Shown: piece after piece, positions 44,188 through 52,478 of the stretch
Layout of the letters: each line of letters starts with the position of its first letter
How positions within the stretch are numbered: position 1 is the stretch's first letter
NCBI GenBank assembly: GCA_027489955.1
Contig: JAIXYZ010000007.1
Coordinates: forward strand, 1 to 64,000
DNA from: Hyphomicrobiales bacterium
GTDB lineage: Bacteria; Pseudomonadota; Alphaproteobacteria; Rhizobiales; Beijerinckiaceae
DNA length: 64,000 nt
Direction: 5' to 3'
Translations under genes and position numbers: made by a program
Notes under the pieces: model-generated
What the model saw: only the letters and a program-made list of their open reading frames with translations
The model's database searches: none
Told to the model about the DNA's origin: nothing

Positions 44188-44538
44188 CTACTCGACGAGA
44201 TCGATCTTGATGTCCTCGAACCGGTCCTTGACGGTCAGGAAGATGACGTCCTCGTCGTCGGTCGCCGTGATCGTGTGGACCACATTGGCGGGGATGTAAA
44301 TCACGCCGCCGCGCGTCACCGTCATCTCCTCGTCGCCCACCTTCGCATGCACCGTGCCCTGCAGCATGTAGTTGAACTGCTCGACATTGTGCTTGTGGGG
44401 CTTCGACCCGGTGCCGCGCTTCTTCTCGGCGATCCCGAGGATCATGCGGTCGCCGGTGACCTTCGCCCCGAAGGACGTCGTCACCTTCGGACCGAAAGCG
44501 AAATGCTCCATCTCGTCGAAGCGGAAGAAGTACTTCAT
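44188..44538 (-). CDS. small cupin-domain protein
   Basis: This 116-residue single-domain cupin has the first motif PHKHNVEQFNYMLQG (two His and Glu ligands) and the second PANVVHTITA (last His), which together give a metal site. Small cupins of this sort act as isomerases, dioxygenases or stabilisers; no specific function can be assigned. It lies between the decarboxylase-like and regulator genes, so it belongs to the same pathway. Confidence 0.85.
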   Translation of the reverse strand: MKYFFRFDEMEHFAFGPKVTTSFGAKVTGDRMILGIAEKKRGTGSKPHKHNVEQFNYMLQGTVHAKVGDEEMTVTRGGVIYIPANVVHTITATDDEDVIFLTVKDRFEDIKIDLVE

Positions 44539-44553
44539 GGGAGCCGTCTCCTG

Positions 44554-45549
44554 TTATGCGGCAATGAGTTCGGGAACGAACAGGTCGCGCGGATCGACCT
44601 GCCGGGCGGACAGCCCCTGGCGGAACGAGTACCGGCACAGGGCCTGAAGGGTCCCGGCATTGGCGGCGTATCCGTAGGGCCAGAAATCGGCGCCGAGCGC
44701 CGCGCGCGTGGCGGCCAGTTCGGCGGCAAGGAAGGGCAGCATGACCGGGAGCGAGGGCGCCGCGGCCATCTGCTCCAGGCGCCGGTAGCCCGCGTCCCGG
44801 GACTGGACCAGCGCGGCGTAAAGGCGCGCGGCAAGACCGGGATGGCGCTCCAGCACCTCCCGGCGCACGGCCACCAGATGCATGATGGGGAAAATCCCCG
44901 TTTTGGAGAAATAGGCCTGCTCGGCGGCGCGCGGGTCGGCGAACAGCCGCTTGACCGGAGCCGAGCCGTTGCGGAAGCAGGCCGGCGGTTCGGGCGCGAT
45001 CACCGCGTCGATCTCGCCCGAGGCCAGCATCGCGTCCAGCGTCCGGTCTTCCGGGATCGGCGCGATCCGGTAACCCGGCGCCGGCTCGATGCGGATGCGC
45101 TCCTTGCGCCCGGGCTGGTTCAGGCCGCCCGTGACGTAGGAGACCGATTCCGGATCCAGCCCGAACCCGTCCTGCAGCATGCCGCGCACCCACAGGCCCG
45201 CCGTCATCTGGAACTCCGGGGTGCCGACCGTGCGTCCCGCCAGGTCGGCCGGCGCCTCGATGCCGCGATCGGCGCGGACATACACCGCATCCAGCCGGAA
45301 CGAGCGCGACAGGAAGACGGGCAGCGCCACGTAGGCGCAGGTGCCGCGCGAGACCTGGACCAGGTAGCTGCTGGCGGACAGTTCGCAGATGTCGAACTCC
45401 GCCCGATTCAGCGCCCGCGGAAAGATCTCCGAGGGTGGCAGGGCGAGCATGGCCAGCCGCGCGCCCTCGACGGCAATAGAGCCGTCGAACAGCGCCTCGG
45501 TCCGGTCCGTGCGGCCGCAGGCGAAGGTGAGGGTCGGCTGGGGCGTCAC
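44554..45549 (-). CDS. 4,5-dihydroxyphthalate decarboxylase-like protein (periplasmic-binding-protein fold)
   Basis: The 331-residue product resembles Pht5/4,5-dihydroxyphthalate decarboxylase, a cytoplasmic enzyme of the type 2 periplasmic-binding-protein fold. It shows CELSASSYLVQVSRGT and YVALPVFLSRSFR, the LAGRTVGTPEFQMTAGLWVRG block and GIFPIMHLVAVRRE. No signal peptide is seen, which supports an enzyme rather than a transport receptor. Family members are also mis-annotated as ABC binding proteins, so decarboxylation is inferred. The GTG start at 45549 overlaps the FAH gene's TGA (GTGA). Confidence 0.8.
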   Translation of the reverse strand: MTPQPTLTFACGRTDRTEALFDGSIAVEGARLAMLALPPSEIFPRALNRAEFDICELSASSYLVQVSRGTCAYVALPVFLSRSFRLDAVYVRADRGIEAPADLAGRTVGTPEFQMTAGLWVRGMLQDGFGLDPESVSYVTGGLNQPGRKERIRIEPAPGYRIAPIPEDRTLDAMLASGEIDAVIAPEPPACFRNGSAPVKRLFADPRAAEQAYFSKTGIFPIMHLVAVRREVLERHPGLAARLYAALVQSRDAGYRRLEQMAAAPSLPVMLPFLAAELAATRAALGADFWPYGYAANAGTLQALCRYSFRQGLSARQVDPRDLFVPELIAA

Positions 45550-46385
45550 GCGCCCGGCTCCGCCTTCACGGTGTTTGCGAGCACGCCGATGCCGTCGATC
45601 TCCACCTCGACCCGGTCGCCGGCCTTCATGAACAGCGGCGGCTGGCGGGCGACGCCCACGCCTCCCGGGGTGCCCGTGATGATCACGTCCCCGGTGCGCA
45701 GGGGCGAGAAGCTCGACATGTAGGCGATCAGGGACGGCACGCCGAAGATCAGGTCGGTGAAGGAGGAGTGCTGGACGACCTCGCCGTTGAGCCGGGTGGT
45801 GACGCCGTGATCCTCGATGCGGCCGAACTCGTCGGGCGTGACGAGCCAGGGGCCGAAGGCGCCGGTGCCGGGAAAGTTCTTGCCAGCGGTGAACTGGATC
45901 GTGTGGCGCTGGAAGTCGCGCACGCTGCCGTCATTGTAGCAGGCATAGCCCGCGACGTGATCGAGCGCGTTCTCCTCGGAAATGTGGCGGCCCGGCTTGC
46001 CGATGACGACGGCGAGCTCGCCCTCGAAGTCGAACTTGTCGGAATTGCGCGGCAGGATGAGCGCCTCGCCATGCGCCACCTGGCTGCGGGCGAGCCGCAT
46101 GAAGATCGCCGGCTTCTCCGGCATCGGCCGGCCCATCTCCTGGACGTGGTTGGCGTAGTTCATGCCCACGCAGAAGATCGCGCCCGGCTCCGGCACGACG
46201 GGGGCGTAGCGGATGTCCTCCAGCGGCACTTCCACGGTGCCGGAAAGGTCCGCGCGTGCGAGCGCGGGATCGGCGAGCGCCTCCGTCAGGGTGGGCCAGC
46301 GGCTGCCGGACAGGACGTGGACCCGGTCGCCGACGACGGCGCCGAAGGCCGGCTGCTGACCCATGACGAAACTGACGAGCTTCAC
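45546..46385 (-). CDS. fumarylacetoacetate hydrolase family protein
   Basis: This 279-residue enzyme has the C-terminal FAH domain: metal ligands Glu-x-Glu in FDFEGELAVVIGK, Asp in CYNDGSVRDFQ, and ITGTPGGVGVA. Members hydrolyse acylpyruvates or decarboxylate or hydrate oxo-acids (HpaG/MhpD-related, oxaloacetate decarboxylase-like). It is the first gene of the minus-strand operon and diverges from tctB2 across OB. The ATG at 46385 is the natural start (MKLVSFVMG). Confidence 0.9.
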   Translation of the reverse strand: MKLVSFVMGQQPAFGAVVGDRVHVLSGSRWPTLTEALADPALARADLSGTVEVPLEDIRYAPVVPEPGAIFCVGMNYANHVQEMGRPMPEKPAIFMRLARSQVAHGEALILPRNSDKFDFEGELAVVIGKPGRHISEENALDHVAGYACYNDGSVRDFQRHTIQFTAGKNFPGTGAFGPWLVTPDEFGRIEDHGVTTRLNGEVVQHSSFTDLIFGVPSLIAYMSSFSPLRTGDVIITGTPGGVGVARQPPLFMKAGDRVEVEIDGIGVLANTVKAEPGA

Positions 46386-46438
46386 GGAACGCCTCCCTTG
46401 TATCGTGGGCCTGTTCTAGAGCGACGCCGATGCTTCGT

Positions 46439-46457
46439 CTATATATTTATATATTTG
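46439..46457. promoter_or_regulatory. AT-rich palindromic operator OB (cluster B)
   Basis: CTATATATTTATATATTTG (complement CAAATATATAAATATATAG) lies in the 160-base region between the divergent FAH and TctB2 genes. It differs from OA by two of 19 bases. One copy could control both divergent operons, including the regulator itself. Confidence 0.7.
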
Positions 46458-46545
46458 ACATGCGGTCGCATGCCCCCCTACGGTGCCCGCGAGCCGAAGC
46501 TCGACCTGACAAGGCCGCCATGAGAGCGGCGGGAGGAGATTGCCC

Positions 46546-47013
46546 ATGCAGCGAGGCCTGGCCCTGGCGGCGATCGCCCTTGGCGGCGCCTATCTCGCCC
46601 TCGTGCTGTCCATGCGCGTCGGCGATGTGGAGGACCCCGTCGGTCCGCGCATGTTTCCGCTGATGATCGCCATCGGCATCCTGCTGACCGGCATCGCCAT
46701 GTGGTTCGAACAGGCGGGCAAGCCCGCCGCGGCCCCAGCCGCGCCCATCGATGACGCCGAGCGCGCCCTGCGGCGCAGCCAGGCGATCGCGGTCGCCGGC
46801 GTCGCCGCCGGCGCAGTGGCCTTCATGCTGCTGATGCAGCCGCTCGGCTTCTTCACGGTGGCCACGCTGCTCATGCTCGGCATGCTCACGGCGTTCAACC
46901 GCGGGCGCCATGGCCTCAATGTCGCGGTGGCGGTCGGCGTCTCCGCCGTCCTCTACATCGGCCTGAAGCGCTATCTCGGCGTCGCTCTCCCGAGCGGCAT
47001 CCTCCCCTTCTGA
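46546..47013 (+). CDS. tripartite tricarboxylate transporter small membrane protein (TctB), 2
   Basis: This 155-residue, four-helix TctB-type protein has the conserved GDVEDPVGPRMFPLMIAIG loop (phase-typical GPRxFPxxI). GGGAGGAG precedes the ATG at 46546; an upstream TTG would add two residues. It is followed 15 bases later by TctA2. Confidence 0.88.
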   Translation: MQRGLALAAIALGGAYLALVLSMRVGDVEDPVGPRMFPLMIAIGILLTGIAMWFEQAGKPAAAPAAPIDDAERALRRSQAIAVAGVAAGAVAFMLLMQPLGFFTVATLLMLGMLTAFNRGRHGLNVAVAVGVSAVLYIGLKRYLGVALPSGILPF

Positions 47014-47028
47014 CCGCGAGCGACGGAC

Positions 47029-48543
47029 ATGGAAACCCTCGGCCACGTCATCAACGGATTCTCCGTCGCGCTGCAGCCCATGAACATCCTGTTCGTGTTC
47101 CTGGGCGCGCTCCTCGGCACGATCATCGGCATCCTGCCCGGCATCGGCGCCACCGCGGGCATCGCGCTGCTTCTGCCGCTCACCTTCGGCATGGACCCGG
47201 TCGCCGCGCTGATCATGCTGACTGGCATCTATTACGGCTCGTCCTATGGCGGCACGGCCGCATCCGTCCTCATCAACACGCCCGGCGACGGCACCTCCGT
47301 CATCACAGTGTTCGACGGCTACCCGATGGCGCGCAACGGCCGCGCCGGGGCGGCGCTCGCCGTGGCCGCGGTCGGCTCCTTCGTGGCGGGAACGATCAGC
47401 GTCATCGCGCTCACGCTCCTGGCCGTGCCCTTCTCGGCGGTGGCGCTGAAATTCGGCCCGGCCGAGAACTTCATGCTCATGGCCTTCACCATGACGGCGG
47501 TCGGCTCCTTCACGTCCGGGTCCCTGCCCAAGGGCCTGTTCTCGGCGCTGGTCGGCCTGATGATCGCCACCGTCGGCATCGACCTGCAGAGCGGGCAGGA
47601 ACGCTTCACCTTCGGCATGCCCACCCTGCAGGAAGGCGTGCCGTTCCTGTCGGTCGTCGTCGGCTTCTTCGCCCTGACCGAGGTCGTGTACCAGGTGCTG
47701 GGATGGTATCGCGGCGAGCTGAAGCCGATCCGCATGGAAGGCAAGCTCTGGTGCACGCCCGAGGAATGGCGCCGCTCAATCGGCCCGATCACCCGCGGCG
47801 GCATCATCGGCTTCATCATCGGCGTCTTGCCGGGCGCCGGTGGCGTCATCGCCACCGTGATCTCCTATGCCACCGAGAAGAAGCTCTCCAAGCATCCCGA
47901 GATGTTCGGCAAGGGCGCCATCGAGGGCGTCGCCGGGCCTGAAGCGGCCAACAACGCGGCAACATCCGGCAACCTCGTGCCCCTGCTGACGCTCGGCATC
48001 CCGGGCTCGGGCGTCACGGCGGTCCTGCTGGGCGCCTTCATCATGTACGGCATCCAGCCCGGTCCCCAGCTCATGCAGGAGCGGCCCGACCTCGTCTGGG
48101 GCCTCATCGACAGCATGTATGTGGGCAACGTCATCCTCGTGATCCTGAACCTGCCGCTGATCGGCCTGTTCGTGCGCATCCTCTACCTGCCGGTGGGGAT
48201 CCTCATGTCCGGCATCCTGCTGATCGCGCTCACCGGCGTGTATTCGGTGAACACCAGCGCCACCGAGGTCTACATGGCGATGCTGTTCGCCATCGCGGGC
48301 TTCGCCTTCCGGCGCTACGACATCCCGGTCGCGCCGCTGATCCTCGGCGCCGTGCTCGGCGGGCTCATGGAGCAGGCCTTCCGTCAGGGCATGACGATCT
48401 CCAGCGGCAATCCGTCGATCTTCCTGTCCAGCACGGTCTGCGTGGTTCTGGCCCTGCTCAGCGTCGCCTCGCTGGCGACCCCGGTGCTGCAGCACATGCG
48501 CAAGCGGCGGGACGCGCGTGTGCAGGCCAGCCAGGCCTCGTGA
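47029..48543 (+). CDS. tripartite tricarboxylate transporter large permease (TctA), 2
   Basis: This 504-residue permease has about twelve membrane segments, signature [18 protein letters not shown] near residue 35, and the central [18 protein letters not shown] and [19 protein letters not shown]. It pairs with TctB2 directly upstream and probably with binding protein 2 at 42366. The stop overlaps the next gene start by one base. Confidence 0.95.
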   Translation: METLGHVINGFSVALQPMNILFVFLGALLGTIIGILPGIGATAGIALLLPLTFGMDPVAALIMLTGIYYGSSYGGTAASVLINTPGDGTSVITVFDGYPMARNGRAGAALAVAAVGSFVAGTISVIALTLLAVPFSAVALKFGPAENFMLMAFTMTAVGSFTSGSLPKGLFSALVGLMIATVGIDLQSGQERFTFGMPTLQEGVPFLSVVVGFFALTEVVYQVLGWYRGELKPIRMEGKLWCTPEEWRRSIGPITRGGIIGFIIGVLPGAGGVIATVISYATEKKLSKHPEMFGKGAIEGVAGPEAANNAATSGNLVPLLTLGIPGSGVTAVLLGAFIMYGIQPGPQLMQERPDLVWGLIDSMYVGNVILVILNLPLIGLFVRILYLPVGILMSGILLIALTGVYSVNTSATEVYMAMLFAIAGFAFRRYDIPVAPLILGAVLGGLMEQAFRQGMTISSGNPSIFLSSTVCVVLALLSVASLATPVLQHMRKRRDARVQASQAS

Positions 48544-49100
48544 TGGACGAGGGCGGCGCAGAACGGCCGCCGCCCCGCAGGGCGCGAAGCCTCGCCCGTC
48601 TCGCGCTTCCCGTCGGGCTGTCCGCGATCGCCGTCGCCGCCAGCGTCGCCCATGCGGGATGGTCCGGCACCGCCGCGGCGGCCATCGGCGCCGGCCCGCA
48701 ACTGGGGACGCTCGCGGTGCGCGTCGGCGCGGCGTTGCTCCTGGCAGCCGTCATCCAGGTCTGGCTCCCGCGCGAACGCATGCGCAGGCTGCTGGGCTCA
48801 GGCCGGGGCATCCTGCCGCTCTTTCTCGCCGGGCTGGTCGGCAGCGTCACGGTCGGCGGCCCGATGACCTCGTTCCCGATCCTGGCTGCGCTCGCGGCGG
48901 CGCAGGTCGAGGCCGGCGCGCTCGTCGCCTTCCTCACCGGCTGGAGCCTGCTCGCCGTGCAGCGGATCATCGTCTGGGAATGGCCGCTCCTCGGCCCGGA
49001 ATTCGTCCTGGTCCGCCTGGCCGCCTCCTTCGCGCTGCCCGTGGTGGCCGGGCTCATCATGCGCGCCCTGGTTCGCCGGGCCGCCGGAGGCCCGGCATGA
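48543..49100 (+). CDS. half-size permease-like membrane protein A
   Basis: This 185-residue integral membrane protein has about five hydrophobic segments and the motif LVGSVTVGGPMTSFPILAA. The C-terminal part reads GWSLLAVQRIIVWEWPLLG. It resembles one half of a YraQ/DUF318-like permease, in which a Gly-Pro-rich segment repeats in each half. The ATG at 48543 overlaps the TctA2 stop (TGATG). Its neighbour at 49097 is homologous, so the two probably assemble as a heterodimer. The transported substrate is not known. Confidence 0.75.
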   Translation: MDEGGAERPPPRRARSLARLALPVGLSAIAVAASVAHAGWSGTAAAAIGAGPQLGTLAVRVGAALLLAAVIQVWLPRERMRRLLGSGRGILPLFLAGLVGSVTVGGPMTSFPILAALAAAQVEAGALVAFLTGWSLLAVQRIIVWEWPLLGPEFVLVRLAASFALPVVAGLIMRALVRRAAGGPA

Positions 49101-49579
49101 ACGCGATCGACATCGCGCTCGTTATCGCCGCCATTGCGGGGCTGGCCGTCACGGCGCTGCTGGACCGGGACCGGCTGCGGGAGGCGCTCGCCATCGCCGG
49201 TGCCAACACCCGCGCCGTCGCCCCCGCAGTCGTGCTGATGACGCTGGCCGCAGCGCTGCTCCTGCCCGTCGTGCCCACGCGGCTGGTCTCGGGGCTGATC
49301 GGGCCGGAATCGGGCGTCCTTGGCGTCCTCGTCGGGGCGCTGGTGGGCGGGATCATCCCGGGCGGCCCCATGGTGTCGTTCCCGATCGTCGTCGTGCTCC
49401 AGGGCGCGGGCGCGGGCCAGGCCCAGCTCATCGCCCTCCTGTCCGCCTGGTCGGCGATCGCGCTCCACCGGGTCGCCGCCTTCGAGCTTCCCATGATGGG
49501 CCCGGCCTTCGTGCGCCACCGGCTCGTCGCCTCCCTGCCGCTCCCGGTCCTCGCCGGGCTGGCGGCGCTCGTCTTCTGA
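49097..49579 (+). CDS. half-size permease-like membrane protein B
   Basis: This 160-residue membrane protein has five hydrophobic segments; LVGGIIPGGPMVSFPIVVV and SAWSAIALHRVAAFELPMMG match the corresponding motifs of the preceding protein. The start overlaps the previous stop (ATGA), so the products are made together. The pattern fits a pair of repeats encoded as two genes instead of one. It is the only clearly new-looking transport component in cluster B. Confidence 0.75.
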   Translation: MNAIDIALVIAAIAGLAVTALLDRDRLREALAIAGANTRAVAPAVVLMTLAAALLLPVVPTRLVSGLIGPESGVLGVLVGALVGGIIPGGPMVSFPIVVVLQGAGAGQAQLIALLSAWSAIALHRVAAFELPMMGPAFVRHRLVASLPLPVLAGLAALVF

Positions 49580-49583
49580 ACGG

Positions 49584-50687
49584 ATGGACGCCATGAAGAT
49601 CGCCCGCATCGAAGCCACCGTCCACAAGGTCGCCCTGCCGCTGCCGGTCGATCCCGCACGGCGCATGGCCTGGGGCTTCGTGTTCTGCGCGGTCACGACC
49701 GAGGACGGGCGCACGGGCCAGGGCCTGACGGGCAAGATGCTGCCCTTCGCGGTGGCGGACGTGCTCACGCGGGAAATCCAGGACCTGGTGAAGGGCATGG
49801 ACCCGCGCCGCACCGAGGCGATCCACCACGCCGTCTGGCGCAAGCTGAACATGCGCAGCCAGACGGGAGCCATCGTCCACGCGCTCTCGGCGCTCGACAT
49901 CGCCCTGTGGGACCTGGCCGGCCAGGAGGCCGGCCGGAGCATCGCCAGCCTGCTGGGAGGCCATGCCGAGGACGCCGAGACCTACTGCACGTTCGGGCTC
50001 GCCGAATATTCCCGGGACGAACTTGTCGCGGCGGCGCGGGACTGCGCCGCCGCCGGCCATACCGGGCTGAAGATGGTGGTGGGCGCCGCCAGGGGAGGCT
50101 GGCGCGAGGACCTCGCGCGGCTGCGGGCCGTGCGCGATGCGATCGGGCCGGACGTCGCCCTGATGATGGATGCCAATTACTGCCTCGACCCGTTCCAGGC
50201 CCGCAGCCTCGCCCAGGCGGCCGAGGAACTGGACATCGCCTTCTTCGAGGAGCCGCTGCACCAGAACGACGCCCGCGCCCTCGCCGAGCTGCGGCACCTC
50301 ACGCGCATTCCCATCGCCGCCGGCCAGATGGAGGGTCATCGCTGGCGCTATCGCGAGCTGATCGAGCACCGGGCGGTGGATATCCTCCAGCCCAATTGCT
50401 GCTACGGCAGCGGCTATACCGAGACCCGCAAGGTCTGCCACGCGGCGCAGCTCTTCAACCTGCCGCTGGCCGTCGGCGGGGGCTGGCCTTTGTTCAACCT
50501 CCACCTGATGGCGGGGATGATGAATGGCGGGCCGGTCGAGCTGCACGCCGTCACGGCGGCGGTCTGCGAGCACGTCTTCCCCGGCGCGCCGCCGTCCCGG
50601 GCCGGGCGCATGGCGGTACCCGACGCGCCGGGCCTGGGCGTGCGCGCCGATCCCGACGTCCTGAAGGACACGCTTGTGCGTCCTTGA
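49584..50687 (+). CDS. enolase-superfamily protein (mandelate racemase/MLE fold) with reduced active site
   Basis: The product is 367 residues. Metal ligands are present in MMDANYC, FFEEPLHQ and AAGQMEG. The second Lys of the KxK motif is replaced (GLKMVVG instead of KxKxG). The position of the opposite-face His is taken by a glycine run (AVGGGWPLF), and ILQPN replaces ILQPD. Dehydratase or racemase activity by the standard mechanism is therefore doubtful; only one base, the first Lys, remains. It is the last gene of the TctBA2 operon. Either of the ATGs at 49584 and 49593 could be the start. Confidence 0.8.
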   Translation: MDAMKIARIEATVHKVALPLPVDPARRMAWGFVFCAVTTEDGRTGQGLTGKMLPFAVADVLTREIQDLVKGMDPRRTEAIHHAVWRKLNMRSQTGAIVHALSALDIALWDLAGQEAGRSIASLLGGHAEDAETYCTFGLAEYSRDELVAAARDCAAAGHTGLKMVVGAARGGWREDLARLRAVRDAIGPDVALMMDANYCLDPFQARSLAQAAEELDIAFFEEPLHQNDARALAELRHLTRIPIAAGQMEGHRWRYRELIEHRAVDILQPNCCYGSGYTETRKVCHAAQLFNLPLAVGGGWPLFNLHLMAGMMNGGPVELHAVTAAVCEHVFPGAPPSRAGRMAVPDAPGLGVRADPDVLKDTLVRP

Positions 50688-50712
50688 GCGGAACGAAGAA
50701 GGCCGCGGAACG

Positions 50713-50750
50713 AAAAAGGCCCCGGAACGCGGCGTGCGGTCCGGGGCCTT
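50713..50750 (-). terminator. intrinsic terminator of tRNA-Val (bidirectional stem)
   Basis: A perfect 11-bp inverted repeat (AAGGCCCCGGA / TCCGGGGCCTT) is followed on the minus strand by TTTTT. It lies 9 bases beyond the CCA end of tRNA-Val. The same stem could also slow transcription leaving cluster B on the plus strand, where the T-tract is poor. Confidence 0.8.
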
Positions 50751-50758
50751 CCTGAAAA

Positions 50759-50833
<75 letters not shown>

Positions 50834-50929
50834 GGCGCGCCCTGTCGGGCACGATCGGTTGGCGGGGCTATACCGGCTCGCGCCAGCCGACGCAAGCCGC
50901 CTTCGGCAGGCCCCGGCAAGCCGCCTTCG

Positions 50930-51289
50930 TCAGGCGGCGAGCATCTTCTCGACCTCGTTCACGAGGTCGCGCAGATGGAACGGCTTCGACAGGATCTTCG
51001 CATCCTTGGGCGCGTTCGAATCGGGATTGAGCGCCACGGCCGCAAAGCCGGTGATGAACATGACCTTCATGTCCGGGTCGAGTTCGGTGGCGCGGCGCGC
51101 CAGCTCGATCCCGTCCATCTCGGGCATGACGATATCGGTCAGCAGGAGCTCGAAGGGCTCTTCCCGCAGGCGGTTATACGCCGACAGGCCGTTGTCAAAC
51201 GAGGCGACCTCGTATCCGGCGTTCTGCAACGCCTTCACGAGGAAGCGGCGCATGTCGTTGTCGTCTTCGGCAAGCAGGATCTTGGTCAT
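50930..51289 (-). CDS. cpdR: cell-cycle response regulator CpdR
   Basis: This 119-residue stand-alone receiver domain has acidic pocket AEDDNDM, phospho-Asp in LLTDIVMPEMDG and the conserved Lys in LSKPFHL. The sequence KALQNAGYEVASFDNGLSAY and KVMFITGFAAVALN is typical of CpdR. In Caulobacter, unphosphorylated CpdR directs ClpXP to the cell pole and licenses degradation of CtrA and PdeA; CckA/ChpT phosphorylates it. The ATG at 51289 gives the family length. Confidence 0.93.
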   Translation of the reverse strand: MTKILLAEDDNDMRRFLVKALQNAGYEVASFDNGLSAYNRLREEPFELLLTDIVMPEMDGIELARRATELDPDMKVMFITGFAAVALNPDSNAPKDAKILSKPFHLRDLVNEVEKMLAA

Positions 51290-51494
51290 GTCCGTGTCGG
51301 CTTGAGCGGGCGGATGGCCCAATGGCCTCTCATAAACACCGAACCTCGTAAAGGTCTGGTGAAGATGTTAACCTTGAAGCGCGCCCGGCCTCGCGCCCAT
51401 GGACAAGAGTCCCGCGCGCCGTCACACTGTTCACAGCTCCGACAGAAGCGGCCGCCGCAGGCCGCCGCGGCAGGAGGGACGGACCCGGGCGGAC

Positions 51495-52376
51495 ATGATC
51501 GAGAAGGCCGAAACACCCTTCGTGATCCGCGAACCCTCGCGGCTCGCCGCGCCGGTCGTGTTCAACGTCCCTCATGCGGGCCGGGACTATTACGCGCATT
51601 TCCTGTCCGCCTCCCGCCTCGATGCGCTGACCCTGCGCCGGTCCGAGGACGCCTTCGTCGACGACCTGTTCGCCGGCGTGCTGGGCCTTGGCGCCCCGCT
51701 CATGATCGCCCGGTTCCCGCGCGCCTTCCTCGACGTCAACCGCGAGCCCTACGAGCTCGACCCGCGCCTGTTCGAAGGACGCCTGCCGCCCTTCGCCAAC
51801 ACCCGTTCCATGCGGGTCGCCGGCGGGCTGGGCACCATTCCCCGCATCGTCGGCGACGGGCGCGAAATCTATCCCGGCCGCATCCCGGCGGACGAGGGGC
51901 TCGCCCGGATCGAGGGTTTCTACAAGCCCTACCACCAGTCGCTGCGGGCTCTGGTCATGCGCACCGCCCGGGAATTCGGCGTCGCGGCGCTGATCGACTG
52001 CCATTCCATGCCCTCGGCCGGGCTGGCGCGGGACGGCGGGCGCCGGCCCGACGTCATCCTGGGAGACCGGTTCGGGACGAGCTGCGCCGGGGCGCTGACC
52101 GACCGCGTCGAGCGCGAGCTGCGCCGGCACGGCTTCCATGTGGTGCGCAACAAGCCCTATGCGGGCGGATTCATCACCGAGCATTATGGCGAGCCACTGG
52201 CGGGCCGCCACGCGCTGCAGGTGGAGATCAACCGCGCCCTCTACATGAACGAGCGGACGCTGGAGCCGACGAACCAGTACGGGCGGCTGGCGGAGACGCT
52301 CACGGGCGTGTTCAAGGCCGTCATTCCGCACCTGGCGGACGACCTGGCGCCTGGCCGTCGGCTGGCGGCCGAGTAG
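51495..52376 (+). CDS. N-formylglutamate amidohydrolase family protein
   Basis: This 293-residue enzyme has the FGase pattern: VVFNVPHAGRDY near the N-terminus, FPRAFLDVNREPYELDP, ALIDCHSMPSAG and GGFITEHYGEP, with His and Glu positions for zinc. The name comes from histidine breakdown (N-formylglutamate to glutamate and formate), but here no hut genes are near, so the natural substrate is uncertain. The ATG at 51495 was chosen by family length; AGGAGGG is 16 bases upstream, somewhat far. It precedes the sRNA and hisN. Confidence 0.85.
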   Translation: MIEKAETPFVIREPSRLAAPVVFNVPHAGRDYYAHFLSASRLDALTLRRSEDAFVDDLFAGVLGLGAPLMIARFPRAFLDVNREPYELDPRLFEGRLPPFANTRSMRVAGGLGTIPRIVGDGREIYPGRIPADEGLARIEGFYKPYHQSLRALVMRTAREFGVAALIDCHSMPSAGLARDGGRRPDVILGDRFGTSCAGALTDRVERELRRHGFHVVRNKPYAGGFITEHYGEPLAGRHALQVEINRALYMNERTLEPTNQYGRLAETLTGVFKAVIPHLADDLAPGRRLAAE

Positions 52377-52401
52377 CTGCCCCGCCACGGTGCGGCCTTC
52401 C

Positions 52402-52478
52402 AAAAAGAAAAAGGACCGCGCACTTGCGTGAGCGGTCCAAGTCTAGGGAGGAAACGCCCAAGGAGGGCAGCGATACCG
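52402..52478 (-). ncRNA. mmgR: MmgR/suhB-family small RNA (RF00519-like)
   Basis: Read on the minus strand, a first hairpin (GCCC-UCCUU-GGGC) is followed by the single-stranded UUUCCUCCCU, which can pair with Shine-Dalgarno sequences. Then comes CUAGACUU and a terminator hairpin (GGACCGC / GCGGUCC) with UUUUUCUUUUU. This order is what I recall of the alphaproteobacterial MmgR/suhB sRNA, which controls polyhydroxybutyrate granules in Sinorhizobium. The location next to an inositol-monophosphatase-family gene also fits. The 5' end is approximate. Confidence 0.8.

Noticed and set aside
50892-50934. Two 19-base near-identical direct repeats beside cpdR
   Set aside because: They are short, GC-rich and partly overlap the cpdR stop codon; no function or further copies are visible.
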